A DNA stretch of 64,000 nucleotides, from assembly GCF_032464895.1 (NCBI RefSeq), contig NZ_JAWDIC010000003.1, forward strand, positions 186,001-250,000, written 5' to 3'. The first letter of the stretch is position 1. Every line of letters begins with the position of its first letter. Below the pieces are notes generated by a model. The model had not been told where the DNA came from. It did not search any database and worked only from the letters and a program-made list of their open reading frames with translations. Made by a program: the position numbers and the translations under genes. The DNA is from Phycicoccus sp. M110.8. Its GTDB lineage: Bacteria > Actinomycetota > Actinomycetes > Actinomycetales > Dermatophilaceae. Positions 9,138-16,911 of the stretch are shown in pieces.

Positions 9138-9144
9138 GGCCCCG

Positions 9145-9150
9145 ACCCTA
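9145..9150 (-). promoter_or_regulatory. -10 box of pepA, leaderless
   Basis: On the minus strand TAGGGT is followed by 7 bases and the GTG start of pepA. This spacing decides the start codon. Confidence 0.45.
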
Positions 9151-9210
9151 CCCACCCGGCCGGGCCGGCCGGCATACCGGCGGCGACCTGTCCCAACAGG
9201 TGCCGGGACG

Positions 9211-9251
9211 ACGAAGGACCCCGGCCGGGCATGCCGGCGGGGGTCCTTCGT
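9211..9251 (-). terminator. Strong hairpin after DUF3117 gene
   Basis: Arms ACGAAGGACCCC (9211-9222) and GGGGTCCTTCGT (9240-9251) pair perfectly; five more pairs form inside after one mismatch. It begins 15 bases beyond the stop of the small DUF3117 gene and separates it from pepA, which has its own promoter. Confidence 0.75.
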
Positions 9252-9266
9252 GGTGGGGCCGAAGGG

Positions 9267-9440
9267 CTACTTCAGGCCCTCGCAGTTGTCGATGGCGTCG
9301 CCGAGGGCACGCACCTCGTCAGGGGTCATCTCGACGACGAGCCGACCGCCACCCTCCAGGGGCATGCGCAGCACGATGCCGCGACCCTCCTTGGTCACCT
9401 CGAGCGGGCCGTCGCCGGTCCTCGGCTTCATTGCCGCCAT
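9267..9440 (-). CDS. DUF3117 family small protein
   Basis: This 57-residue gene (ATG 9438-9440, TAG 9267-9269) begins MAAMKPRTGDGPLEV and continues with GRGIVLRMPLEGGGRLVVEM, the signature of the DUF3117 proteins found almost only in actinobacteria (Rv1211 is, from memory, the M. tuberculosis member). The fold should be a short beta-sheet plus one helix; function is unknown. It is monocistronic, followed by a strong hairpin (9211-9251). Upstream at 9534-9539 the minus strand reads GATAAT, a good -10 box, giving a leader of roughly 85 bases. Short, highly conserved and well terminated, it is clearly a real gene. Confidence 0.9.
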   Translation of the reverse strand: MAAMKPRTGDGPLEVTKEGRGIVLRMPLEGGGRLVVEMTPDEVRALGDAIDNCEGLK

Positions 9441-9533
9441 GGGGATGTGTCCCTTCCGTCAGGCGTGGTTTGGCTGGGCACACGGGTCCACGCCAGTGGT
9501 CGTCGGTCAGCAGGTGCGCGCCAGTTTTGCCTC

Positions 9534-9539
9534 ATTATC
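9534..9539 (-). promoter_or_regulatory. Candidate -10 box of DUF3117 gene
   Basis: GATAAT on the minus strand lies in a locally AT-richer patch of the intergenic region between the DUF3117 gene and the divergent enoyl-CoA isomerase gene. No convincing -35 was found. Confidence 0.35.
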
Positions 9540-9596
9540 CCGTGAACAGCCTCACAGGTGAAATCCGCCCCACCGCGTGCCCGGCATGATGACGCC

Positions 9597-10406
9597 ATGA
9601 CCGACACCCCCGCTCCCGGCCAGTCCCCCGTCCTCCTCGAGCGCGACGGCGCCGTCGCCACCGTGCGGTTCAACCGGCCCGACGCGATGAACGCCCTGGA
9701 CGTGGCGACGAAGGAGGCGCTGCTGGCGGCCCTGACGGAGGTGGCCGGGGATCCCGAGGTGCGCTGCGTCGTGCTCACCGGGTCCGGGCGGGCCTTCTGC
9801 GTGGGGCAGGACCTGCGCGAGCACGTGACCCTGCTGCAGTCCGACGACCCGTCCCTGTGGGAGACCGTTCCGACCCACTACAACCCCGTCGCCGAGCTGC
9901 TCGCGACGATGGACAAGCCGGTCGTGGCCGCGCTCAACGGGGTGGCGGCGGGCGCGGGTGCCGCGTTCGCGATGGCGGCCGACATCCGCATCATGGTCGA
10001 CACCGCGGGGTTCAACCTCGCCTTCGCCGGCATCGCCCTGTCCTGCGACTCCGGGTCGTCGTGGTGGCTGCAGCGCCTGGTCGGACCGGCGCGGGCCAAG
10101 GAGCTGCTCCTGCTGCCCCGCACCGTGCCGGCCGACGAGTGCCTCGCCCTCGGCCTGGTGACCACCGTCGTGCCCGCGGAGGAGTTCGAGGCGGAGGTGT
10201 CGCGGGTCGCCGCGCAGCTCGCCGCCGGCCCGACGATGGCCTACGGCTCGATCCGGCAGGCCGTGGCGTACTCGGCCGCGCACCCGCTGGCGGAGTCGCT
10301 CGCGCGTGAGGGCGAGTACATGGCGCGCACCGGCGCGAGTGCCGACCACCGCGCGGCCGTCGACGCGTTCCTCGCCAAGGAGAAGCCGGTCTTCACCGGC
10401 CGCTGA
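9597..10406 (+). CDS. Enoyl-CoA hydratase/isomerase, PaaG-like
   Basis: The 269-residue product is a crotonase-fold enzyme. The oxyanion-hole stretches are SGRAFCVGQDLR and NGVAAGAGAAFAMAADIRI. Where hydratases carry a catalytic Glu, the segment reads SCDSGSSWWLQRLVG, resembling the Asp-containing loop of PaaG (ring-1,2-epoxyphenylacetyl-CoA isomerase), so isomerase activity is likelier than hydration. No phenylacetate genes are nearby, so the true substrate is open. CATGAT lies 6 bases before the ATG, a weak leaderless -10. It converges on the mannosyltransferase operon with 29 bases between. Confidence 0.83.
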   Translation: MTDTPAPGQSPVLLERDGAVATVRFNRPDAMNALDVATKEALLAALTEVAGDPEVRCVVLTGSGRAFCVGQDLREHVTLLQSDDPSLWETVPTHYNPVAELLATMDKPVVAALNGVAAGAGAAFAMAADIRIMVDTAGFNLAFAGIALSCDSGSSWWLQRLVGPARAKELLLLPRTVPADECLALGLVTTVVPAEEFEAEVSRVAAQLAAGPTMAYGSIRQAVAYSAAHPLAESLAREGEYMARTGASADHRAAVDAFLAKEKPVFTGR

Positions 10407-10435
10407 GAGGGGCGACGGGTCGGGACGGGGGCGCC

Positions 10436-11710
10436 TCACGGCGGCGCGGCCGCCCACGGCGTGTACGTCAGCAGCGTGCAGGTGAACCAGAACATCCCCA
10501 GCACGAGGACGACCGCCACGACACCCACCCGACGCCGCCAGTGCGGCACGATCCGCGCGCCGGTGGACGTCCGCATCGCGACCGAGGCGACGAGCGCGGC
10601 GATCGGGAAGTCCAGCAGGAGGAAGCGCCACATGCTCGTGATGGGCCGCACGACGGCCAGCAGGTAGAGCGGGTACGCCAGCGCCCACACCCGCAGCTCG
10701 ACGGCGAGCCAGCGCCCGTGCCTCCCGAGGATGAGCGCGATGTACGTCGCGACGAGCGAGACCAGGACGAGCACGCCGAAGAACCCGTGCGACTCCCACG
10801 CCCACGCCAGCCAGAGCACGAACGGCCCCGACTCCGGCTTCTGCCCCCACGCCGCCTGCACGTCGAAGAACGCGGTCGGCAGCCCGCTCACGAGGCCGAC
10901 GACGACCGGCCACGACAGCGAGGACACTGCCGTCGCCGCGATCATCAGCCCCGCCGTGACCCGCTGGCCGGCCAGTGGCGCCACCCCCGCCGCCCGGTCC
11001 TCGCGCCACCGCAGGACGAGGTGGGCCAGCACCGCGCACGCGATCGCCGGGGCCACCGCCCGGGTGAAGCCGAGGACGAGCGCGAGCGTCGCCACCCAGG
11101 CGTAGCGCCGCTGCATGAGCAGGAGCAGCGAGCCGGCGATGAGCACCGCCGCCACCGCCTCCGTGTACGGCATGACGAGCACGCCCGTCGCCGGGTAGAG
11201 GCACCACAGCGACGCCGCCGTCAGGGCGAGGCGCTCACGGGCCGGCTGGGGCGAGGCGTGCAGGGCGAAGTGGAAGCAGCGCCACACGAGCAGCGTCGCC
11301 GCGGCACCGAGCAGCAGGTTGAGCGTGACCGCGGCCCCGAGGAACGGCAGGCCCGTGACCATGAGGCCGCGCACGAGGAACGGGAAGACCGGGTAGAACG
11401 CCCACTCGCTGTAGGTCAGCAGGCCCGTGTCGGGGTCGGCCGGCAGGGGAACCGGGTAGCCGGTCTGGGCAATCCGCTGGTACCAGACGCCGTCCCAGCC
11501 GCCGAGGATGTCGGCGACGTTCGGGTCGACGTGCCCCACCCCGGCGGGGGTCTGGAACCAGACGGCGGCCACGCCCATGGCGGCCACGACGAGGACGCGC
11601 GACACGGCATACACGAGCAGCAGGTAGGCCACCGGGTGGCGCAGCGCCCGCTGCGCCACGGCGCTGCGGCCCGCGGAGGTGCGCAGCGCGGTCAGGCCGG
11701 CGGCGCTCAC
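10436..11710 (-). CDS. PIG-V-like membrane mannosyltransferase, paralog 1
   Basis: The 424-residue product is a polytopic GT-C glycosyltransferase of the PIG-V/GPI mannosyltransferase II type. The N-terminal outer loop has the family-like WDGVWYQRIAQTGYP motif, followed by about eight hydrophobic helices. GT-C enzymes use polyprenyl-phosphate sugars at the outer membrane face. The GTG start overlaps the stop of the second paralog (GTGA, 11707-11710). It is the last gene of a chain of four genes linked by such overlaps. PimE (Rv1159) is a GT-C mannosyltransferase in mycobacteria, so a phosphatidylinositol-mannoside or lipomannan role is plausible but unproven. Confidence 0.75.
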   Translation of the reverse strand: MSAAGLTALRTSAGRSAVAQRALRHPVAYLLLVYAVSRVLVVAAMGVAAVWFQTPAGVGHVDPNVADILGGWDGVWYQRIAQTGYPVPLPADPDTGLLTYSEWAFYPVFPFLVRGLMVTGLPFLGAAVTLNLLLGAAATLLVWRCFHFALHASPQPARERLALTAASLWCLYPATGVLVMPYTEAVAAVLIAGSLLLLMQRRYAWVATLALVLGFTRAVAPAIACAVLAHLVLRWREDRAAGVAPLAGQRVTAGLMIAATAVSSLSWPVVVGLVSGLPTAFFDVQAAWGQKPESGPFVLWLAWAWESHGFFGVLVLVSLVATYIALILGRHGRWLAVELRVWALAYPLYLLAVVRPITSMWRFLLLDFPIAALVASVAMRTSTGARIVPHWRRRVGVVAVVLVLGMFWFTCTLLTYTPWAAAPP

Positions 11711-12909
11711 GGCGGGTAGTCCGAGGGCGGGTGGAAGACCAGCAGCTTCCAGATCCAGGCGACCTGGCCGACGACGCCGAGCGCGACGAGCACCCCGGCG
11801 CGCGTCCACAGCCAGCGGGCGCCGCGCTCGACCCAGCCACCGCCCAGCATGACGGCCACCAGGGGGAAGAGCGGGAGCGCGTAGCGGAAGATGCTCGTGA
11901 ACGGGTCGAGCACGAGCGCGAGGTATGCCGGGTAGGCCAGGCACCACGTGCGCAGCTCGGGACCCAGCGCGGTCGCCCACGGCCCGAGGGTGAGCACGAC
12001 GATCGCCGTCACGAGGGCTGCGAGCCCCACGGGTCCGTAGACCGCTGCGCCGTCGAAGTCGCGGAAGGCCCACTGGGACATGCCGAGCCAGGGCTTGAGC
12101 GGCTCGATGACGTGGCCGACCCGCCACGCCGCCATGGTGTCCGTGTAGGCGGTGCGCACGCCGGTCACGTGCCAGGCGACGAGCGGCCACAGGATCGCCC
12201 CGAGCCCGCTGCAGGCGAGGGCGAAGGCCCCCGCGGCATACTCTCCCGCGCCGACCGGCTCACGCCGGCGGCCGCGCCAGCGCAGGAAGAGGGCCACGGC
12301 CACCACGGCCACCACCGGGACGGCGATCGGCCGGGTGAGGCCGAGCACCAGGGCCGCGACCCCCGCCCCGACCCACTGCCTGCGGAGGACCGCCCACAGC
12401 AGCAGGCACAGCACGAGCATCGCCATCGACTCGGTGTACGCCAGCTGCAGCGAGACGGCGGCGGGGAAGGCCGCCCACACCGCGACCGTCGCCAGCGCCA
12501 CCGGGCGGCCGACCTTCTCGGCGAGCAGGACGGCCATGACCAGCGCGGCGCCGAGCCCGCACAGGAGGGCCACCGAGGACGCGACGAGCGGAAAGCCGAA
12601 ACCGGTGAGGTCCATGAGCGCCCGGGACACGAGCGGGAACAGCGGGTAGAACGCCCAGGCGTTCTGCGCGACCTGGCCGTCCGGCAGGCGCGGCAGGACG
12701 TGCGGGTAGCCGAGCTCGGCCACGTGCCGGTACCAGCTGCCGTCCCACAGCACCGTCATGTCCAGCGGCTCGACCGTGGGACCGGTCCAGTCCATCATCA
12801 CCGGCTGGCGGTGCGAGGCGATGACGAGCAGCACCCAGCTGACCGCCCTCAGGACGAGGTAGACCAGGCCCGCGCGCCAGAGCAGGGCGCGCACCGGGGA
12901 CCGGCTCAC
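11707..12909 (-). CDS. PIG-V-like membrane mannosyltransferase, paralog 2
   Basis: The 400-residue product is similar in layout to its downstream neighbour: one N-terminal helix, an outer loop with LWDGSWYRHVAELGYP and NAWAFYPLFPL, then multiple membrane helices. The paired Trp-Asp-Gly loop is where GT-C enzymes keep their catalytic Asp. The start overlaps the tag stop and the stop overlaps paralog 1 (GTGA at both ends). Two adjacent paralogs may add successive sugars or form a pair. No signal peptide apart from the first helix. Confidence 0.75.
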   Translation of the reverse strand: MSRSPVRALLWRAGLVYLVLRAVSWVLLVIASHRQPVMMDWTGPTVEPLDMTVLWDGSWYRHVAELGYPHVLPRLPDGQVAQNAWAFYPLFPLVSRALMDLTGFGFPLVASSVALLCGLGAALVMAVLLAEKVGRPVALATVAVWAAFPAAVSLQLAYTESMAMLVLCLLLWAVLRRQWVGAGVAALVLGLTRPIAVPVVAVVAVALFLRWRGRRREPVGAGEYAAGAFALACSGLGAILWPLVAWHVTGVRTAYTDTMAAWRVGHVIEPLKPWLGMSQWAFRDFDGAAVYGPVGLAALVTAIVVLTLGPWATALGPELRTWCLAYPAYLALVLDPFTSIFRYALPLFPLVAVMLGGGWVERGARWLWTRAGVLVALGVVGQVAWIWKLLVFHPPSDYPP

Positions 12910-13487
12910 TCCGGGCCGCCGGCCCGGTGGCACCCCAGGAGGTGGTCGTCCACGAGCCCGCAGGCCTGCATGGCGGCGTACATCGTCGTCGGTCCGACGA
13001 AGGCGAAGCCGGCCTTCTTCAGAGCCTTGGCGAGGGCGACGCTCTCGGGAGAGGTGGCGCGCAGCTCGGCGGTGCTGCGCGGAGGGGTGTGCTGCTCCGG
13101 CCGGTGCGACCAGACGAGGTCCTCGAGCCCGCCCTGCTCGCGCAGGCCCAGGACGGCGCGAGCGTTGGTGATCGCGGCGTCGACCTTGAGCCGGTTGCGC
13201 ACGATGCCGGCGTCGGCCATGAGGCGCTCCCGGTCCGAGTCGTCGAAGGCCGCGACCGCCTCGGGGTCGAACCCGGCGAACGCCGCGCGGAACGCCTCGC
13301 GCTTGCGGAGGATGGTGATCCACGCGAGCCCGGACTGGAACGCCTCGAGGGTGATCCGTTCGTAGAGGGCCTTCTCGCCGTGGACCGGCACGCCCCACTC
13401 GCGGTCGTGGTAGTCGAGGTAGTCCGGGGTCGAGCCGGCCCAGGCACACCGCGCCAGGCCGTCCGCGCCGACGACGACTCCGCTCAC
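12906..13487 (-). CDS. tag: DNA-3-methyladenine glycosylase I
   Basis: The 193-residue product removes 3-methyladenine from alkylated DNA. It carries the Tag signatures RCAWAG near the N-terminus and YHDREWG (zinc ligands Cys and His), the SGLAWITILRKREAFR active-site region, and the C-terminal HLLGCH zinc-binding end. The GTG start overlaps the stop of the START-like gene and its stop overlaps paralog 2, so this repair enzyme is locked into a membrane glycosyltransferase operon. M. tuberculosis tagA (Rv1210) lies in the same broad neighbourhood (from memory). Confidence 0.93.
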   Translation of the reverse strand: MSGVVVGADGLARCAWAGSTPDYLDYHDREWGVPVHGEKALYERITLEAFQSGLAWITILRKREAFRAAFAGFDPEAVAAFDDSDRERLMADAGIVRNRLKVDAAITNARAVLGLREQGGLEDLVWSHRPEQHTPPRSTAELRATSPESVALAKALKKAGFAFVGPTTMYAAMQACGLVDDHLLGCHRAGGPE

Positions 13488-13936
13488 CGGGGCGCCCCCG
13501 CGGCCCGGTCCAGCATCGCCGCGATCGCGCGCCCGTAGAGCCACTCGCTGCCCCGGGCCACCAGGGGGTCGAAGAGGCGCTTGGCCGGCAGCGGCCGGAC
13601 GACGGCGTCCTCGCGCCAGTCCAGACGGGTGCCGTCGCCGTCGGGTGCCACGGTCACGTCGGCCCACCCACCGAGCACCCGGCCGGTCTTGACGACGCGG
13701 AACCGGCCTGCACCGTCGGCCGGCGGCTCCCAGACGGTCACGAGCATCGAGTCGCGGAACGCCAGCGGCCCGAGGCCGCTGATGCCGGCGAACCCCCAGC
13801 CCGGGGTCGGCTGTCCGGCATCGAGCCGCATGCGCGTGAGCGGCATCCAGTCCGCGTAGGCAGCGAAGTCGGTGACCGCCGCCCAGACGGCCTCCGGGCT
13901 CGCCGGGGAGTGACGGGTCAGGTGGAAGCGGGCCAT
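13484..13936 (-). CDS. SRPBCC (START-like) domain protein
   Basis: The 150-residue product starts with FHLTRHSPASPEAVWAAVTDF, the opening strand and helix of the Bet v1/START-like fold used to bind hydrophobic ligands in a deep pocket. Members annotated as polyketide cyclase/dehydrase mostly lack proven activity. It starts 5 bases after the DivIVA-like stop and overlaps tag by 4 bases, so all of these are probably on one transcript. No ligand can be named. Confidence 0.78.
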   Translation of the reverse strand: MARFHLTRHSPASPEAVWAAVTDFAAYADWMPLTRMRLDAGQPTPGWGFAGISGLGPLAFRDSMLVTVWEPPADGAGRFRVVKTGRVLGGWADVTVAPDGDGTRLDWREDAVVRPLPAKRLFDPLVARGSEWLYGRAIAAMLDRAAGAPR

Positions 13937-13941
13937 GGCGG

Positions 13942-14244
13942 TCAGCCGTCGGCGCGAGGCGTCGGCGCGGCGACGTCGCGCGGGTCCTGCGCGGCCTCGA
14001 GCTCGGCGATGCGGGCCTGCAGCTGGTCGAGCACCGCGTCGACCTGGTCCATGCGGTAGCCGCGCAGCGCCGTGTCGAACCGCACGGTGGAGACCTCGCT
14101 GGCCGGGAAGTGCTCGGAGAGAACGGGATCGGCCTGTGTCGTGGTTGCCGGGGCCATCGGGTCGTACCCGATGCGACCGGTCACGAGGGCGGCGAAGCCA
14201 CCCACGAGCAGCACCGCGACGACGATGAAGAAGACCCAGACCAC
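13942..14244 (-). CDS. Membrane-anchored DivIVA-domain protein
   Basis: The 100-residue product has one N-terminal membrane helix (about 3-24) and then a DivIVA-like segment, STVRFDTALRGYRMDQVDAVLDQL, which ends in a coiled coil and a short disordered tail. Such actinobacterial proteins resemble the N-terminal piece of Wag31/DivIVA and may sit at curved membrane or septa; the function is not known. The GTG start is supported by GACGAT seven bases upstream (leaderless). A much longer in-frame opening upstream is antisense to the LOG and hydrolase genes. Confidence 0.8.
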   Translation of the reverse strand: MVWVFFIVVAVLLVGGFAALVTGRIGYDPMAPATTTQADPVLSEHFPASEVSTVRFDTALRGYRMDQVDAVLDQLQARIAELEAAQDPRDVAAPTPRADG

Positions 14245-14251
14245 GCGCCCG

Positions 14252-14257
14252 ATCGTC
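14252..14257 (-). promoter_or_regulatory. -10 box of DivIVA-like operon, leaderless
   Basis: GACGAT on the minus strand stands 7 bases before the GTG at 14244. It fits ANNNT at positions 2 and 6 of the hexamer, not the first T. Confidence 0.3.
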
Positions 14258-14282
14258 GCACGTCCGGCTGGGAGGGACCTAG

Positions 14283-14534
14283 TCAGCCCGCCGATCCGGC
14301 CTCGGGGACGTCGGCCGTGGCGAGGGCCGGGGCGGCGGCTGCGCGGGTCAGCATCTCGACGACGTGCGGCACATCCTCGGGCGCGAGCCGGACGGTGGCC
14401 TTGCACACCGAGTCCTGCCAGATCGACAGCACCACCCGGCCGCTGGCCGGGTGGCCGGAGATCCGCAGCGTGCGGCCCGCGACGTCGCGGCCGAGCACGA
14501 CGTCGCCCAGGCGTGGCAGCGGCGACACGGTCAT
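14283..14534 (-). CDS. Small conserved actinobacterial protein, unknown function
   Basis: The 83-residue product is compact and beta-rich: PRLGDVVLGRDVAGRTLRIS then GRVVLSIWQDSVCKATVRL and a C-terminal helix APEDVPHVVEMLTRAA. I do not recognise a named family. Gene status is supported by strong protein-like composition, the position between two genes on the same strand, and GAGAAT six bases before the ATG at 14534 (possible leaderless start). A 12-residue longer version from 14570 is less likely. Confidence 0.65.
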   Translation of the reverse strand: MTVSPLPRLGDVVLGRDVAGRTLRISGHPASGRVVLSIWQDSVCKATVRLAPEDVPHVVEMLTRAAAAPALATADVPEAGSAG

Positions 14535-14609
14535 CGCCCCATTCTCCCGGGCGCCCGGCGCCGCGTCCATCCCCGGTCGCCCGAGCTCGGCCCGCCCTGC
14601 CCGACGCAG

Positions 14610-15422
14610 CTACTCGGGCCGCTTGGCCGCCACCTGCTCGTCGGCCTCCAGGATGATCCTGACGGCCTCGTCCACGTCGTCGGTGAGGTGCAGCAGGTCG
14701 ACGTCCCGGGGGCTGACGGTCCCGGCCTCCAGGACCGTGCCGCGCAGCCAGTCGAACAGCCCGCCCCAGTACCCCGTGCCCATGAGCACGATCGGGAACG
14801 AGGTGACCTTCTGCGTCTGGACCAGGGTCACTGCCTCGAACAGCTCGTCCAGGGTGCCGAACCCGCCCGGCAGCACGATGAAGCCGCGGGCGTACTTCAC
14901 GAACATCGTCTTGCGGGCGAAGAAGTAGCGGAAGTTGACGCCGAGGTTCACGTGCTCGTTGAGGCCCTGCTCGAACGGCAGCTCGATGCCGAGCCCGACC
15001 GACGCGCCGCCCGCCTCGTGCGCGCCCTTGTTGGCCGCCTCCATGGCGCCGGGCCCGCCACCGGTGATCACGGCATACCCGGCCTCGGCGAGCCGGCGCC
15101 CGACCTCGGCGCCGAGCTCGTAGAACTCGGTGCCGGGCTTGGTCCGCGCCGACCCGAAGACCGAGACCGCCGGGCCGAGCTCGGCCAGCGCGCCGAACCC
15201 CTCGACGAACTCGCTCTGGATCCGCAGGACGCGCCACGGGTCGGTGTGCACCCAGTCGGTCGGGCCCCGCGAGTCGAGCAGCCGCTGGTCGGTCGTGGTG
15301 CCGGGCACCCGCGACCCGCGGAGCATGACCGGCCCGGTGCGGTACTCGACGTCCCACTCGGTGGCCCCGGCGGTCTGCCCCAGGTCGTCTCCGGTGTGGC
15401 TCAGGTCCTCGTGGTCGCTCAC
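14610..15422 (-). CDS. LOG-family Rossmann protein (TIGR00730)
   Basis: The 270-residue product has the lysine-decarboxylase-like LOG motifs GGGPGAMEAANKGA and PGGFGTLDELFE, which in characterised LOG enzymes hydrolyse cytokinin riboside monophosphates to free bases plus ribose 5-phosphate. It has about 80 extra N-terminal residues compared with short LOG proteins. The physiological nucleotide in bacteria is not known. The GTG start is supported by TAGGTT six bases upstream (15429-15434). It is divergent from the serine hydrolase gene; the two leaderless promoters are about 45 bases apart. Confidence 0.88.
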   Translation of the reverse strand: MSDHEDLSHTGDDLGQTAGATEWDVEYRTGPVMLRGSRVPGTTTDQRLLDSRGPTDWVHTDPWRVLRIQSEFVEGFGALAELGPAVSVFGSARTKPGTEFYELGAEVGRRLAEAGYAVITGGGPGAMEAANKGAHEAGGASVGLGIELPFEQGLNEHVNLGVNFRYFFARKTMFVKYARGFIVLPGGFGTLDELFEAVTLVQTQKVTSFPIVLMGTGYWGGLFDWLRGTVLEAGTVSPRDVDLLHLTDDVDEAVRIILEADEQVAAKRPE

Positions 15423-15428
15423 ACGGCC

Positions 15429-15434
15429 AACCTA
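15429..15434 (-). promoter_or_regulatory. -10 box of LOG gene, leaderless
   Basis: TAGGTT (minus strand) ends 6 bases before the GTG at 15422. Confidence 0.4.
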
Positions 15435-15476
15435 GGCCACCGCGGCCGACGGGCTCGGGAACTGCGCGCTGCCCGC

Positions 15477-15482
15477 TAGGGT
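15477..15482 (+). promoter_or_regulatory. -10 box of serine hydrolase gene, leaderless
   Basis: TAGGGT is followed by 7 bases and then GTG 15490. No Shine-Dalgarno sequence is needed in this arrangement. Confidence 0.45.
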
Positions 15483-15489
15483 CGCGGAG

Positions 15490-16842
15490 GTGGACAGCAC
15501 CCTGCAGGACAGCACCCGCCGACGGCTGCGCGCCATCGCACTCGAGCGCCAGCGGACCGGACGCGTCCCCGGCGTCGCCGCCGGGGTGGTGCGTCGCGGC
15601 GAGCTGCTCTGGACCGACGGCATCGGGACGGTCGACGTCTCCGCGCCGCGGGCGCCCGGCCCCGACGACCAGTTCCTCGTCGCCTCCAACACCAAGTCCT
15701 TCACCGCTGTGCTCGTCATGGCGCTGCGCGACGAGGGACGGCTCGACCTCGACGACCGGCTCGACGAGCACCTGCCCGGCGTCACCCAGCGGGCGACCGT
15801 GCGGCAGGCCCTCGCCCACGCGACCGGGCTCGCCCGGGAGCCGCTCGGCGACATCTGGGAGACCCTCGAGCAGCCCGACCTCGCGACGCTGATGGCCGAC
15901 TTCAACGCCATCGAGCGGGTCGGCCGCCCCCACGACCGCTGGCACTACTCCAACGTCGTGTATGCCGTGCTCGGCGAGCTCGTGGCGCGGCTCGACGGCC
16001 GCCCGTGGGAGGAGTCGCTGCGGGCGCGCATCCTCGAGCCGCTCGGGATGACCCGCACGACGGTGGGCTTCGACGACGGCCCGCGGGCGACGGGGTACCA
16101 CCTGTCCCCCTTCCACGACGTCCCCCAGGTCGAGCCCGTGGTGGACCTGCGGGCGATGGCGCCGTGCGGCGCCCTGGTGAGCACGGTGTCCGACCTCGCG
16201 CGGTGGAGCGGCTTCGTGGCCGACCCCGACCCGTCGGTGCTGTCCCCCGACACGTTCGAGGAGATGACCCAGCCGCAGCTGATGACCGACCCCGACGGCT
16301 GGACCGGCGCGATGGGGCTCGGCTTCTTCCTCGTGCGCTCGCCGCGGGGCCGCACGTGGGTCGGGCACACCGGCGGCATGCCGGGTCAGGTCAGCGGGGT
16401 CTTCACCCACCGCGAGAGCGGCACGGGCGGCATCGTCCTCATGAACAGCTCCTCCTCCCCCGACCCGACGGCCTTCGCCCTGGCGCTCGGCGACCACGTC
16501 GTGGACCACGACCCGGCCGAGGAGCCCGCGTGGCAGCCGGGGACGTCGGTGCCCGCGCACCTGGTGCCGCTGCTGGGCCGGTGGTTCTCCGAGGGCAGCG
16601 GCTACACCTTCAGCGTCCGCGAGGGACGGCTCGAGGCCAGGGCGGACGCCGCGCCGGCGGACCGTGCGCCGTCGGTGTTCGAGCGCCTCGACGAGGACAC
16701 CTACCGCACGGTCTCCGGGCGCGAGCGCGGCGAGCTGCTGCGGGTCACCCGGGGGCCCGACGGCGCGGTGCTCAAGCTGAACTGGGCGACGTACCTCGTC
16801 TCGCGCGAGCCGCTGGCCTTCGGCGAGCAGCCCTCGAGGTAG
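15490..16842 (+). CDS. Class C beta-lactamase-fold serine hydrolase
   Basis: The 450-residue product has the serine beta-lactamase/D-Ala-D-Ala carboxypeptidase fold. The nucleophile motif SxxK is SNTK (S66-K69), the second motif is YSN in WHYSNVVYAVLG, and the third is HTGG near residue 295. There is no signal peptide, so unlike penicillin-binding proteins it should act in the cytoplasm, as many esterase-like members do. A C-terminal beta domain of about 100 residues follows the catalytic core. The substrate cannot be inferred from its neighbours (LOG protein, dapE). Confidence 0.85.
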   Translation: MDSTLQDSTRRRLRAIALERQRTGRVPGVAAGVVRRGELLWTDGIGTVDVSAPRAPGPDDQFLVASNTKSFTAVLVMALRDEGRLDLDDRLDEHLPGVTQRATVRQALAHATGLAREPLGDIWETLEQPDLATLMADFNAIERVGRPHDRWHYSNVVYAVLGELVARLDGRPWEESLRARILEPLGMTRTTVGFDDGPRATGYHLSPFHDVPQVEPVVDLRAMAPCGALVSTVSDLARWSGFVADPDPSVLSPDTFEEMTQPQLMTDPDGWTGAMGLGFFLVRSPRGRTWVGHTGGMPGQVSGVFTHRESGTGGIVLMNSSSSPDPTAFALALGDHVVDHDPAEEPAWQPGTSVPAHLVPLLGRWFSEGSGYTFSVREGRLEARADAAPADRAPSVFERLDEDTYRTVSGRERGELLRVTRGPDGAVLKLNWATYLVSREPLAFGEQPSR

Positions 16843-16878
16843 GCCGGGGACCGCCCGCGGCCGGCCGCCTCCGGCTGA

Positions 16879-16896
16879 CCGGCCGCCTCCGGCCGG
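16879..16896. terminator. Hairpin between serine hydrolase and dapE
   Basis: CCGGCCG and CGGCCGG pair as a 7-bp stem around CCTC, between convergent genes. The stretch GGCCGCCTCCGGC occurs twice in tandem here (from about 16863 and 16881). Confidence 0.5.
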
Positions 16897-16911
16897 CGGG
16901 CCGGACCGGGA

